Positions 22,145 to 33,780 of a DNA stretch of 64,000 nucleotides are shown in pieces. The notes beneath the pieces are model-generated. The model did not search any database, was not told where the DNA came from, and was given only the letters and a program-made list of their open reading frames with translations. Source of the DNA: Larix kaempferi. Lineage: Eukaryota; Streptophyta; Pinopsida; Pinales; Pinaceae. Position numbers and translations under genes: made by a program. The stretch spans positions 16,136,001 to 16,200,000 of the forward strand of contig BSBM01000826.1 in NCBI GenBank assembly GCA_027924585.1. The letters are read 5' to 3'. Each line of letters begins with the position of its first letter. Within the stretch, counting starts at the first letter, position 1.

Positions 22145-22600
22145 TTCCCTCACTGGCTAAATCCTTCTTGAGTAGCACAAATCAGGATAATTCTTTCTTT
22201 TATGCTTTTGAGATGCTTTCCTGCTTTTGAAGACTTTTTTTCCTTTATTCCTCTTTCCTACTTTTACAACTGCTTTCTTGCTTTATGCTCCAGTCTCCTT
22301 GTTGGCTGAAAACTCATAGATCCATAGTTATATCCTTGTGTGCCCTCATGGGCCCTCTTGGAATTTTTCCAAACTCATATCATAATTAAAAATAATTAAA
22401 TATTCGAAACATAAACTTCATCACTTCTAATTTAATTTATTCCAAAATAACTATAGCCATAATTTATTCCCTTACTAGTTTATTTAATTGCCTAAAGTAG
22501 CTCGGCCAAGGTTACTCCCTTATTAATTAATTTAATGATTTTCAACTAGAACCCATAGAGTTGGATGGGTTAGTGGTTGCTCCATGGTGCTATCAAAATG
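22145..22600. other. No gene seen; flank of copia B
   Basis: AT-rich sequence shared with 28950-29405 and 60125-60595. No ORF or known motif. It is the DNA into which copia B was inserted. Confidence 0.5.
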
Positions 22601-22604
22601 GGGA

Positions 22605-22945
22605 CATGACAAAGTGATAGAGATCCAATTTTCACTAGAAAATTTGGGACTGAATTATTTTCTTGTTTGTTCACCCATTTGGCTCATAGTTCATCTTATC
22701 ATCCTAAATCTAATGGGAAAATTGATATAGTGAACAAATGTTTGGAAGTCTATCTTTGTTTCTTTTCATCTGATAAACAAACATAATGGGTGAAATGGTT
22801 ATCTTTGCCAAAATGGTGGTACAATACTTCCTTCCATACGTCATAAAAAATGTCTCCATTTATGTCACTTTATGGGTACCAACCTCCATCTATCACTTCT
22901 CCCTTGAAAGGAAAATCTAAAGTTCAAGTTGTTGAAGATCACCTC
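22605..22945 (+). pseudogene. Ty3/gypsy integrase C-terminal fragment
   Basis: Unlike its copia surroundings, this segment matches gypsy integrase: the intact copy near 60600-60934 reads SDRDPIFT, then SSSYHPKSNGKIDIVNKCLE and WWYNTSFHTSSKMSPF, corresponding to the last part of the catalytic core (the E of DDE lies in or near IVNKCLE) and beyond. In this copy one TAG and other changes break it. It ends at DHLEH followed by a TAG and then, without change of frame, by copia gag. Confidence 0.8.
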
Positions 22946-23977
22946 GAGCACTAGCTTGAAACTCTCTTCGGTAAGAAAGATGAGTTGAGAGGCCATGTTT
23001 TGGATAATGAATTAATTACTCTTCAACCCAGTAGTTTCAAAACAATACAACAGTTCTTTTAAAAGTTCAATTCATTGGTTATGCAGTTAAAACACTGTGG
23101 AATTGACAAGAAGGATGAGGAACTAGTGCTATCCATACTAAGCAAGATTGGCCCTGAATTTTCAATATTTGTGTCTACCTTCCACTCTGGGAGATTGTCT
23201 GTCCCCAATTGGAAAATTCCTTCTTTAGATGCATTCATAGAATCCCTAATCCAAGAACAAGACAAACTTATTCAAATGGGATCCATGAAAGCCTCCAAGA
23301 ATTGGGATCTTATGGATGGGGAGTCCAAAAGAGAAAATGCTAAAGGGAAGCAGAAGGGAAAGGACCGGCAGCAATATGAATCCAATCCAAAGGAGAAGCC
23401 TAATCCATCAGAGGTAGCCTCCAGCTCTAATAAGGATAATCAAAATAGGCTTGATAAAACCAAGTGTACCTATTGCAAGAAAAAAAACCTTCCAAAGAGT
23501 TCTTGCATGAAGAAGAAGATAGATCAAATGACCAAACATCTTGAACAACACAACATTTCTCTCCTAGAAGGTGGAGGGAATACTGATTCTGGAAGTGAAA
23601 CAGATGATCATGAGACATGCCATGCACTAAAGGATGTATTCTCACAATCACAAGACTTCTTCATAGATTCTGGAGCCTCCAACCACATGGTTTTCTCTAG
23701 AGAGTCGTTTTCCTCTCTAGATCTCACTGATGGTCCTAGTATTCACATGGGAGATGATTCACAGATATTTGTTGAAGGTAAGGGAACAATAAAACTCGAG
23801 CATGGAAATTTCAACAATGTTTTGTATGTGCCTTCTCTAGAATCAAACTTGTTATCTGTTTATCAGATGACACACTCAGGTTCACCAAAGAAATTGTTTT
23901 TTGGACCTGACACAGTTGAGATTGCTGAGATCTCATCTGGGAAGCTAATATCTAAAGGTTTTCCATACCTTACCTAA
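22946..23977 (+). pseudogene. Copia C gag and protease
   Basis: The copia gag part (LETLFGKKDELRGHVLDN, then LVLSILSKIGPEFSIFVSTF) follows in frame on the gypsy integrase fragment after one TAG; a TAA breaks it at about 23060. The 300-codon stretch from 23075 holds a Lys-rich linker, a zinc knuckle that lacks its His (CTYCKKKNLPKSSC), and protease DSGASNHM at about 23665 with NVLYVPSLESNLLSV. A TAA closes it at 23975-23977. Same gene at 29760-30782 and 60946-61957. Confidence 0.83.
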
Positions 23978-25190
23978 AAGGAATATGATTTCTCCTATTT
24001 TCTTCCATATTCACATCAAAGTTCTCTCTTAACCCATGCAAACAAGACTAGCATACTCTGGCATGAGAGATTTGACCATCTAAATTTCAAGTGCTTGCAG
24101 CAGTTGCACAAGGAAGATATGGTTGAAGGATTGCCCGACATAAAATTCTCTAAAGGAATCTACAAGGGTACTTGGTAGGGAAGCATTCAGAGTGAAAATT
24201 TGATGTTGGGAAGGAAAAGAGAGCTTCCTCCACGCTTCATTTCATACACAATGATGATAGATGCCCATAACTTCTATGAATGGATCCAGATACCTTCTGA
24301 CCTTCATAAATGACTACTCTAGGTTATGTTGGATCTAATTTCTTAAGTATAAGTCTGAGGTATTTGAGACATTCAAAGTCTTCAAGGCCTTGGTTGAGAA
24401 CATTGTTGGGAAGAGAATCAAAGCACACATATTTGACAATGGAGCACAATATATCAAGAGAGAGTTGTGGAAGTTTTGTGCTTCTAGGGGCATCCAAATG
24501 CAGCATTCAGTCCCATACACACCATAAAAAAATGGTGTGGATAAGAGGAAGAATAGTTCATTGAAAGAAATGGCTACCTGTTTGCTTGAAGCAAGAAATA
24601 TTCCACCATCTTTCTGGGTAGAAGCAATGAATTTTTCTTCATACATTCAGAATAGGGTACCCCACAAATCTATGTATGGGGTCACTCCATTCAAAGCACT
24701 AAAGGGACACAAGCCAACTGTCTCACACCTAAGGGTTTTTGGATCCAAGGCATGGGTCATAATCCCATTTGACAAAATAAAATCTCCTCAACCCCAAAGT
24801 AGCGAATCCATTCTACTAAGATATGCAGAAGATTCAAAGGCATACAAACTTATGGAGATTGAAACCAGAAGATGCTTCAATGAAAGAAGTGTCCAGTTCA
24901 ACAAAGATTCATTGCAAGATCTATAGTTAGTTGAAGAAAAAGGTAGATCTGATCTTCCTACTCCATTTTCACTTGATGAAGATCAGAATGGTGTCTCTTT
25001 TGATGAGGACAAAATTGAATCAAATCTTGATGTTGAGAATGAAGATCAAGCAGATCCATATCCATACCCAGCATTTGCTCCCAATCCATGGCTAAGGAAA
25101 AAATGGGCTCACAAATTCTTTGAAGCTGTTGGGAACATAGTTCGGGATCCATCTGACCATAGAAGAACCAGATCTCAGCATCGACATACA
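23978..25190 (+). pseudogene. Copia C integrase and hinge (broken)
   Basis: In pieces over several frames: LWHERFDHLNFKCLQQLHKE (zinc-binding part), an internal segment with many stops, IFDNGAQYIKRELWKFC (core), and from 24537 LKEMATCLLEARNIPPSFW and NRVPHKSMYGVTPFKAL. It ends in a hinge with acidic residues and RRTRSQ at about 25175. The RT that should follow is interrupted by solo LTR S (25219) and is absent from this copy because of the tandem-duplication joint. Confidence 0.8.
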
Positions 25191-25218
25191 AACCTTTCAC
25201 TATGTCATACATATCCAT

Positions 25219-25588
25219 TGTTGATGTATATGTAACTTCGGAATGTATTTCACATATACGTACATTGTATTCCTATAGAAATGTTATTATTCCTCTATAC
25301 GGAAGTGGTTGTATTCCTATAGAGATGTTATTATTCCTCTATACAGAAATGTCATCATTTATATTGTAAGTGTCGTAACTTATACTTGATGGGTTATTAG
25401 ACCACCATGTTGGGGTCGGTCCTGTATAAGTCATGTGGGTCAAAGGGTTATTAGACCACCCTATTGGGGGTCGACCATGTGGGCCAAAGGGTTATTAGAG
25501 CACCCTAGTGGGGGTCGGCCCAGTCAGCATTATGTTAAGTGGTTAAATTGAGGCCGACCTAGTTGAGTAAAGGTCAAGTCAAGTTAGT
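25219..25588 (+). repeat. Left part of solo LTR S
   Basis: Matches the first part of 63208-63895 (TGTTGATG start; repeated CTATACGGAAGTG and GGGTTATTAGACCACC motifs). It is cut at AGT 25586-25588 and joined to copia A LTR sequence. Confidence 0.82.
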
Positions 25589-25793
25589 AGGTGTAATAGG
25601 GAGTATTTTTCATCCAAGTGAGGAAAAAAAAGTGCACTAGGTAGGTAGGAGGGCTACTGAGGGCTAGAAACAGGTTCCAAGGTGCCGAAAATAAGTTCTA
25701 GGTGTTGGGGAGACTACCATACTAATGACTAGATGCATGCAGAATGCATGCAAAGCATGCAAATACATAAATGATGGTGAGAATATTCCAACA
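25589..25793 (-). repeat. Copia A LTR, right end only
   Basis: Matches the last 205 bp of 18277-18980 and ends CCAACA. The bases after it read TTGACTTCC instead of TCCAAGACTTCC, so part of the target duplication is lost. Confidence 0.8.
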
Positions 25794-27425
25794 TTGACTT
25801 CCTAGAAAAATCATCTATGAACAGTACATAATATAAGAAGCCACTCAGGGAGGGGGATGACATGGGACCACATACATCAAAATGTATTAAATCTAAAATC
25901 CCTTTAGATCTAGTAGAACTACTAGAAAATATTTTCTGAACATTCTTCCCAAGTGCACAACCCCAACATACACTATCATGCTCAAAATCAAATATGGGCA
26001 TACCTTTTACCATCTTTTGAAGTCCTGGTAGCGATTTGTAGTGTAGGTGTCCAATCCTTTGGTGCCATAGCTTGCATGGACTAATAGTGTGGTGAATCAT
26101 AGCTTGAATGTACTTCCAGGGTACCTTGTATAGTCCTCCCTCTTGAACTCCAATCACAACAACAAATTCTAGGCTTTTGTTCTTCGTCCATAAAAGTGCT
26201 TTGTTATCCATGAAGATAACTCAGAAGCATTTGTCTTCAAGAAACAAAACTGAGAGGAGGTTCTTCTTCAAGACTGGAACATATATAATTTCCTCCACAT
26301 GTAGAATATCACTGGTTCTTAGTTGGAATGAGGTGGATCCAAATCCTTGGATCGAATAAGTTGATTTGTCCCCCAACTCTACCATGCATGGGAATTCTTT
26401 CTCTTTTAGATCAGTCATGGTACTCTTGTAACCAGTAATATGTTTGGATGCACCACTATCAATCAACCATGTCTCTGCATCTGTGATGACGGATCTCGAA
26501 TAGGATGAGACAAGATAATACTCCCTTCTTGTCTCATTTTCTTCGGATGCATTCTTTTCAGTGATTTCGTCTTCTATGGAAGTAGAAGCATGAAAATTTG
26601 ATTTCCGCTTTGCTCTGCAATCTCTTGATAAATGGCCTTTCTTTTTTCAATTCAAGCATTTATCTTTTGACTTGTCAAATACTTTGTTGAACTCCTTCTT
26701 CTTTGAATTAGAGAACTTCTTTTGGAAGAAGGGCTTCTTTCCTTTCTTCATTCTTTCTGTGAGGGAAATATTTTCTTCTTTGATGTACATTGACTTGCTC
26801 TAGATTCGCCCCTCCTCTTGGAGGCATTCATGCCACAAAATTTAGAAGTTAGGTTGTAACTCTCGGCCATTTACCACAACCAAGATTGTCTCCCATGCGG
26901 ATGGGAGACCATCAATAGCTATTTGGAGATGATCATATTCATCCACCACTACTCCAATACTAGCAAGATGATCTATTACCCGAGAGATCTTGGAGAAGTA
27001 GGAGGCCACTGCCTCATCCATCTCCATCTTTAAGTTTCGAAACTTATTCTTCAATTCCCTCTTTTGACTCGGGGCCTTCTTCTTATATAGATTAGTCAAT
27101 GTATCATAACATTATTTCGCGATATTCAACTATGTGATCATGGACATGAAGTTATATTTTACCAAATCATAGATGATCCATTTAGCCTTAGCTTGATTCT
27201 TCTTGAAGTTGATGCGCCATTCATTAGATGTAGGCTCCTCCACCACAGTGGATACATAGCCGTCCAAGTCATGTTCCTATAGGATGTTGAAGTTTTAGGT
27301 TCCCTCAAGACGATCTTTCGTTCGTACAGAGACTGATGCCATAGTCTTCAAATCTTGTTCTCAACTTATGAGGATCTACGTAGGCTGTGGTTGGCTTGAA
27401 AAAATGATCTCCTTCACACCCTGAG
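25794..27425 (-). pseudogene. Copia B gag, protease and integrase start, copy 2
   Basis: Same gene order as 18986-20610. The integrase start is longer here (25729-26211): LWHQRIGHLHYKSLPGL then CWGCALGKNVQKIF and SDVCGP-like HFDVCGPMSSPS before the copia A insertion site. The protease stretch 26221-26466 has DSGASKHITGYKS. Gag 26842-27099. In the knuckle a Cys codon is a stop. Confidence 0.83.
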
Positions 27426-27436
27426 CTATGATACAA

Positions 27437-28944
27437 TGTTGAAATTTGGTTGAGCTTTGATATTTAATTCTTTTAGATGCAGATACTTGAAGCAATGAGA
27501 CAATTGAATCCATGAAATTCATACAACCATAACACAAGATATACCTTGGGGAAATCCTCAAAATTATGAGAACAAAAACACCAGCAATTCTTCTCAGTAT
27601 AATATAATGGATAACAAAGAATGCTTTCTTTTATCACCAAAATTATTGGTGAATATACGGAAGCAATAGAGAAGAGAGATCAATTGGATGTGTTCCCAGC
27701 ACAACAATAATAAGCACGAATAATACCCTACACAAAGGGAAGCACCTTTCCTTCAATGGAGACGATAAATCACTTCACACTGGATTCAACAATCCTGTAT
27801 AACATATTTATACATTCTTCTCTTCTATTTTTAACTTCTAACTTCAAGATAAACTCGCCCTCAAACTGGATGTATTAATCTTGCATGGAGTGGTGTGCCC
27901 CACTTCTCATGCAGTGCTTCATATCACTGAGTTGTCACTTAGGATGACCTCGCCTCTTAACTGAAATCTTTCCCACTTAGTTAGGTGGCTAACTTAAGTG
28001 TCGACATGCAAGTGTCATAACTCATGTGTCATCTTTTAGTTTAACATAAGTGTCGTCATGCAATAACACTTAGTTAACTAGATCTTCTCTTTAACTGAAT
28101 TGTCATCTTTTAGTTTAACTACAGTGTAAATACTTTATTTAACTAGTCCCTTTTATTTAACAGTTAGTTAACTTAAATCATGTTGATTGATTTACTTGAA
28201 GTGACCACTGTTAGTTATTTAGTTAACTGAGACATATCTTTAATTGATTCTTTAACTGAAGCATTGATACTTAACTGAAGCTTTATAATTGAAGCTTTAA
28301 TCATTCGAGTTATATTTAATTAGCTGAAGTGTTTGCATGGGAAATTTCGAATTCTCTTGATCTCTATGCTTTATATTTTATTTATTTATCTCTTACTGCA
28401 TGGTCAATATGTGCTAACTTTAGTTATCCATCACATTACATTATTCTAAGAAGAATTATCACATGTTGTGATCATATTATATTATTCCGGACCAAATGAT
28501 CATATGCTAAAGTAATTCACTTTAGAGGTGATCAATATCTAAAGGAGACTTAATAGCAATCTGGTGATCATGGTTAATAATATATCACACAACATAAAAT
28601 TCTTTAAACAAGTAAAGCATGACCTTTATACGGAAGGTCCATCTCTATACGTGAGGTCCATCTCATGGATACTTTTATACAAAAGGTTCACCTCTATACG
28701 GGAGGTCCATATCATGGATACCTTTATACGTAAGGTTCACATGATAATCATGACCTGATACACACAAGTTCGGAGCCTTGTCCAACAAGACTTTACAACA
28801 TCATTACTTTGATCAATTACCTCTATACGGGAGGAATAACCTTTACATGGAAGGAAATCAAAGTGCTCACCTCTATATGGGAGGATCAATCTTGGCTACA
28901 CAATATTGGTTTGGAGAATGTCTCTTGATGTTGTATATTTAACA
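27437..28944 (-). repeat. Copia B 5' LTR, copy 2
   Basis: Starts TGTTGAAATTTGG, ends TTTAACA, followed by AAATG. Preceded on the PBS side by a mutated initiator-Met site. Confidence 0.85.
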
Positions 28945-28949
28945 AAATG

Positions 28950-29410
28950 TTCCCTCACTGGCTAAATCCTTCTTGAGTTGCACAAATAAGGATAGTTCTT
29001 TCTTTTATGCTTTTGAGATGCTTTCCTACTTTTGAAAACTTTTCTTCTTTTCTTCCTCTTTCCTACTGTTACAACTGCTTTCTTGCTTTATGCTCCAGTC
29101 TCCTTATTGGATGAAAACTCATAGATCCATACTTATATCCTTATGTGCCCTCATGGGCCCTCTTGGAATTTTTCCAAACTCATATCATAATTAAAAATAA
29201 TTAAATATTCGAAACATAAACTTCATCACTTCTAATTTAATTTATTCCAAGATAACTATAGCCATAATTTATTTCCTTACTAGTTTATTTAATTGCCTAA
29301 AGTAACTCAGCCAAGGTTACTCCCTTATTAATTAATTTAATTATTTTCAACGAGAACCCATAGAGTTGTATGGGTTAGTGGTTGCTCCATGGTGCTGTCA
29401 AAATGGGGAC
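28950..29410. other. No gene seen; flank of copia B
   Basis: Same sequence as 22145-22600 with small differences. Confidence 0.5.
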
Positions 29411-29414
29411 ATGA

Positions 29415-29759
29415 CAAAGTGATAGAGATCCAATTTTCACTGGAAAATTTGGGACTGAATTATTTTCTTGTTTGTGTACCCATTGGGCTCATAGTTCATC
29501 TTATCATCCTAAATATAATGGGAAAATTGATATATTGAACAAATGTTTGGAAGTCTATCTTTGTTTCTTTTCATCTGATAAACAAACATAATGGGTGAAA
29601 TGGTTATCTTTGCCGAAATGGTGGTACAATACTTCCTTCCATACGTCATAAAAAATGTCTCCATTTATGTCACTTTATGGATACCAACCTCCATCTATCA
29701 CTTCTCCCTTGAAAGGAAAATCTAAAGTTCAAGTTGTGGAAGATCACCTCGAGCACTAG
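29415..29759 (+). pseudogene. Gypsy integrase fragment, copy 2
   Basis: Counterpart of 22605-22945, with the same TAG at the join to copia gag. A one-base loss near CATTGGGCTC shifts the frame relative to the copy at 60600. Confidence 0.78.
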
Positions 29760-30782
29760 CTTGAAACTCTCTTCGGTAAGAAAGATGAGCTGAGAGGCCA
29801 TGTTTTGGATAATGAATTAATTACTTTTCAACCTAGTAGTTTCGAAACAATACAACATTTCTTTTAAAAGTTCAATTCATTGGTTATGGAGTGAAAACAC
29901 TGTGGAATTGACAAGAAGGATGAGGAGCTAGTGCTATCCATACGAAGCAATATTGGCCCTGAATTTTCAATATTTGTGTCTACTTTCCACTCTGGGAGAT
30001 TGTCTATCCCCAATTGGAAAATTCCTTCTTTAGATGCATTCATAGAATCCCTGATCCAAGAACAAGACAAACTTATTCAAATGGTATCCATGAAAGCCTC
30101 CAACAATCAGGCTCTTATGGATGGGGAGTCCAAAAGAGAAAATGCTAAAGGGAAGCAAAAGGGAAAGGAGCAGCAGCAATATGAATCCAATCCAAAGGAG
30201 AAGCCTAATCCATTAGAGGGATCCTCCAGCTCTAATTAGGATAAGCAAAATAGGTTTGAGAAAACCAAGTGTACCTATTGCAAAAAAGAAAACCTTCCAA
30301 AGAGTTCTTACATGAAGAAGAAGATAGATCAAATGACCAAACATCTTGAACAACACAACATTTCCCTCCCAGAAGGTGAAGGGAATACTGATTCTGGAAG
30401 TGAGACAGATGATCATGAGACATGCCATGCACTAAAGGATGTATTCTCACAATCACAAGACTTCTTCGTAGATTCTGGAGCCTCCAACCACATGGTTTTC
30501 TCTAGAGAGTCGTTTTCCTCTCTAGATCTCACTGATGGTCCTAGTATTCACATGGGATATGATTCACAGATCTCTGTTGAAGGTAAGGGAACAATAAAAC
30601 TCAAGCATGGAAATTTCAACAATTTTTTGTATGTTCCGTCTCTAGAATCAAACTTGTTATCTGTTTATCAGATGACACACTCAAGTTCACCAAAGAAATT
30701 GTTTTTTGGACCTGACACAGTTGATATTGCTGAGATCTCATCTGGGAAGCTAATATCTAAAGGTTTTTCATACCATACCTAA
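29760..30782 (+). pseudogene. Copia C gag and protease, copy 2
   Basis: Same gene as 22946-23977. A TAG at 30237-30239 follows the Ser-rich linker; a second open stretch 30312-30782 carries protease DSGASNHMVFSRES. The knuckle Cys next to KKKID is Tyr here (SSYMKKK). Confidence 0.8.
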
Positions 30783-31571
30783 AAGGAATATGATTTCTCC
30801 TATTTTCTTCCATATTCACATCAAAGTTCTCTCTTAACCCATGCAAACAAGACTAGCATACTCTGGCATGAGGGATTTTACCATCTAAAGTTCAAGTGCT
30901 TGCAGCAGTTGCACAAGGAAGATATGGTTGAAGGATTGCCCGACATAAAATTCTCTAAAGGAATCTGCAAGGGTACTTGGTAGGGAAGCATTTAGAGTGA
31001 AAGTTTGATGTTGGGAAGGAAAAGAGAGCTTCCTCCACACTTCATTTCATACACAGTGATGTATCAGGATAGATGCCCATAACTTCTATGAATGGATCCA
31101 GATACCTTCTGACCTTCATAAATGACTACTCTAGGTTATGTTGGATCTAATTTCTTAAGTATAAGTCTGAGGTATTTGAGACATTCAAAGTCTTCAAGGC
31201 CTTGGTTGAGAACATTGTTGGGAAGAGAATCAAAGCACACATATTTGACAATGGAGCAGAGTACATCAAGAGAGAGTTGCGGAAGTTTTGTGCTTCTAGG
31301 GGCATCCAAATGTAGCATTCAGTCCCATACACACCACAAAAAAATGGTGTGGCTAAGAGGAAGAATAGGTCATTGAAAGAAATGGCTACCTATTTGCTTG
31401 AAGCAAGAAATATTCCACCATCTCTCTGGGTAGAAGCAATGAATTTTTCTTCATACATTCAGAATAGGGTACCCCACAAATCTATGTATGGGATCACTCC
31501 ATTCAAAGCACTAAAGGGACACAAGCCAAATGTTTCACACCTGAGGGTTTTTGGATCCAAGGCATGGGCCA
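30783..31571 (+). pseudogene. Copia C integrase, copy 2, truncated
   Basis: Zinc-binding part, core (IFDNGAEYIKRELRKFC) and NRVPHKSMYGITPFKAL are present with stops and frameshifts. The match to the other copies ends at HLRVFGSKAWAI (31571), where an unrelated, oppositely oriented copia RT starts. Confidence 0.8.
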
Positions 31572-32640
31572 TATTACATCCACCTAATGTACTCTTCCTG
31601 TCTTAGACACTTCTTTCCCAATCAACATCTAAGTAGCCATGTAATCTAAATTCAAGATCTCCAAGATAATATAGACCAAAATCTATTGTACCCTTTAGAT
31701 ACCTCATCACATGCTTTGCAACTATTAAGTGAACTCCTCTAGATTCCACTAGATACTGACTCAAGGTATTTACGGGAAAGCATATGTCTGGTCTAGTATT
31801 TGTCAAATACATCAATGACCCAATAATCTATCTGTATAGAGTCACATCCACTAACTCTGATGAGTCATCATCTAACAACTTCAAGTCAAAACCCATGAGA
31901 GTGGCCATGGTTGTACATTCCAACATATCAAATCTTCTCAAGATTTCCACAGCATACTTTCCCAGGTTGAGAAAGATTCCTTCTGGGCCTTTCCATACTT
32001 CCAGACCTAAGAAGTAACGCATCAATCTGAGATCTTTCATCTCAAATTCTGCAGCCAGCTTCTCCTTGCTTTCCATGATCTGTTTCTCATTCCCTGTCAG
32101 AAAGAGATCATCCACATATAGTAATAGTATCATCCATAACCTTAAGGTATAGGTTAGGATTAGCTTTACTTCTGGTAAAGCCCAAGCTTTGTCAAGAAGC
32201 TGTCAATTCTCCCTCTGTGACTGAACATCATTCACACTCTACATTGAGTGATCTTTTACATATCTATCTGTGCCATCTCTCATCAGATGGGTCTACTTAT
32301 ATGAGCCTTAATATCATTCAAACTCCATGGTGAGTTCCTTCTTGCATCCATGCCATCTGTATATAGAAACCATCTTCAACCTTGTAGAAAAGGTTGAGAT
32401 CCACATTCCCCATGGTGATCATTAAGCTCATCAATGACTATCGATCCTGAGTACCCATACAGAGCCTGATTCACACTTCTTCTTCAATTACACCATTAAG
32501 AGAATGGTCTTATCTAGCCACTTGGAGCAAACATCTCATCATGATCCTCTTCCTCTTTCTAAGAGAATCTTCTAGCCACGAGCTTGCTATAGTATGTTTT
32601 ATTTGTAAGTCTTCTTGTTGAACATCCATCACTTGTTGAG
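31572..32640 (-). pseudogene. Copia reverse transcriptase fragment, minus strand
   Basis: Reading leftwards from about 32600: YSKLVARRFS, DHDEMFAPS, then a weakly matching section, RIDSFLTKLG, YVDDLFLTGNEKQI (catalytic YVDD intact), FEMKDLRLMRYFLGLEVW, and TRPDICFPVNTLSQYL ending at DRKSTLGG, the RT to RNase H border. Stops and frameshifts interrupt it (for example a TAA before DRKST). It joins plus-strand copia C at 31571/31572. Its own 5' LTR is probably 35000-35601. Confidence 0.82.
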
Positions 32641-33780
32641 GTTTCATCATTCTTCATGATCTTTCCTACAAATCAAAATTAAGTACATGATTAGTAATAC
32701 TTCATAATCATCAAATCATGTTGACATGATAACTTATTATGCATACAAATATGATTTTCATAGTTATGCAACAATCTTGACCAATACTTTGGCACAACAC
32801 TTTTCCATATCCTGTATGCATACATTGGCTATCTAGATGTCTTCCATCTCTACCAGAACATACTATCGAGAGTGTGCACAGCTTTCAGCATGTCAGCAAA
32901 GAGGTTTCATTCTAGACAAACAACAATGGAATGTTTGTCCAACTTACCCATCATATACATATTAGTAGTATAATGTTCAATGCCATATGAATGCTCACAC
33001 TATGCATGATACATTCTAAATGTGCATACAACTATTCCAAGCAATATCATTTACTATTTCATGTCAATTCAAATACTTATCTTTTATGGTTGTGTGGTTT
33101 CCTCCCGCTTGATCTTCTATTCATTCTATACCACTATGCATGCTCAAGTGTGCACTAGTGTCATCCTCATGATCTCATACACAAACATACATTCATTAGT
33201 ATAATCTCAATATTATGAAAACATTATGATTCTAAATAATCTTAAGTATATATGGTCATGATCATTTCATACATAGGTATACTTACCTAAGATCCTAACA
33301 AAGTAGGATTCTAACTTGATATAGGAAAACATACCTGGATTATCAAGCTTGATTATGTATTAACATACCCAAACAATATATTCTTTGTTCTCTTCAATGA
33401 TTTAGAGACCTTGTGCTAGAACTTGCATATCTCATAGGTTAAGCATAGTAGAACAAGGCCATACATACCTTGTAACTAGATCTTCTGTGTGGTTAAAGAC
33501 TATGGGTGAGTCTTTGTCCCTATGTCATCATGGTCATAGAACTTGATTTGTCTTTCTTGATGTACCTATATCTTGTTAGTAGACAACATTATCCTCATAA
33601 AACACCACAAGTGCATTAGTACAATCATAAGTGTCATAACCTTAATCAATGAATGCCTTCTATCATTCACATGCATTCATAATCAAACAATCATAATTGT
33701 ACTTATCTAAAAAACATGAAGACAAACATAAACTTAACCATGAATAGATTTCAACACAGACCTATATCTCCTCAAGTCAT
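32641..33780. other. AT-rich stretch, nothing recognised
   Basis: I see no ORF, LTR edge or motif. It lies between the minus-strand RT and the leader, where gag, protease and integrase would be expected, so those genes are missing. Confidence 0.4.

Larger units (their letters stand above)
18775..25588. repeat. Tandem duplication of 6.8 kb, copy 1
   Basis: The segment from inside the copia A LTR to inside solo LTR S is repeated in direct orientation from 25589. The joint has the three bases AGT common to both partners (18772-18774 and the S LTR), as in a duplication by non-homologous or microhomology-based repair. Confidence 0.85.
25589..31571. repeat. Tandem duplication, copy 2 (truncated)
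   Basis: Same order as copy 1: partial copia A LTR, copia B gag-protease, B LTR, flank, gypsy integrase fragment, copia C. It stops inside C integrase at 31571, where minus-strand copia RT sequence begins. Confidence 0.85.

Noticed and set aside
24310-24564. 84-codon ORFs overlapping copia C integrase, also at 31122 and 62297
   Set aside because: Out-of-frame reading of the integrase core.
25219-25588. First reading of copia C as an RT-less element like A
   Set aside because: In the right copy the RT start resumes at 63901 after a TCCAC-flanked solo LTR, so C had an RT.
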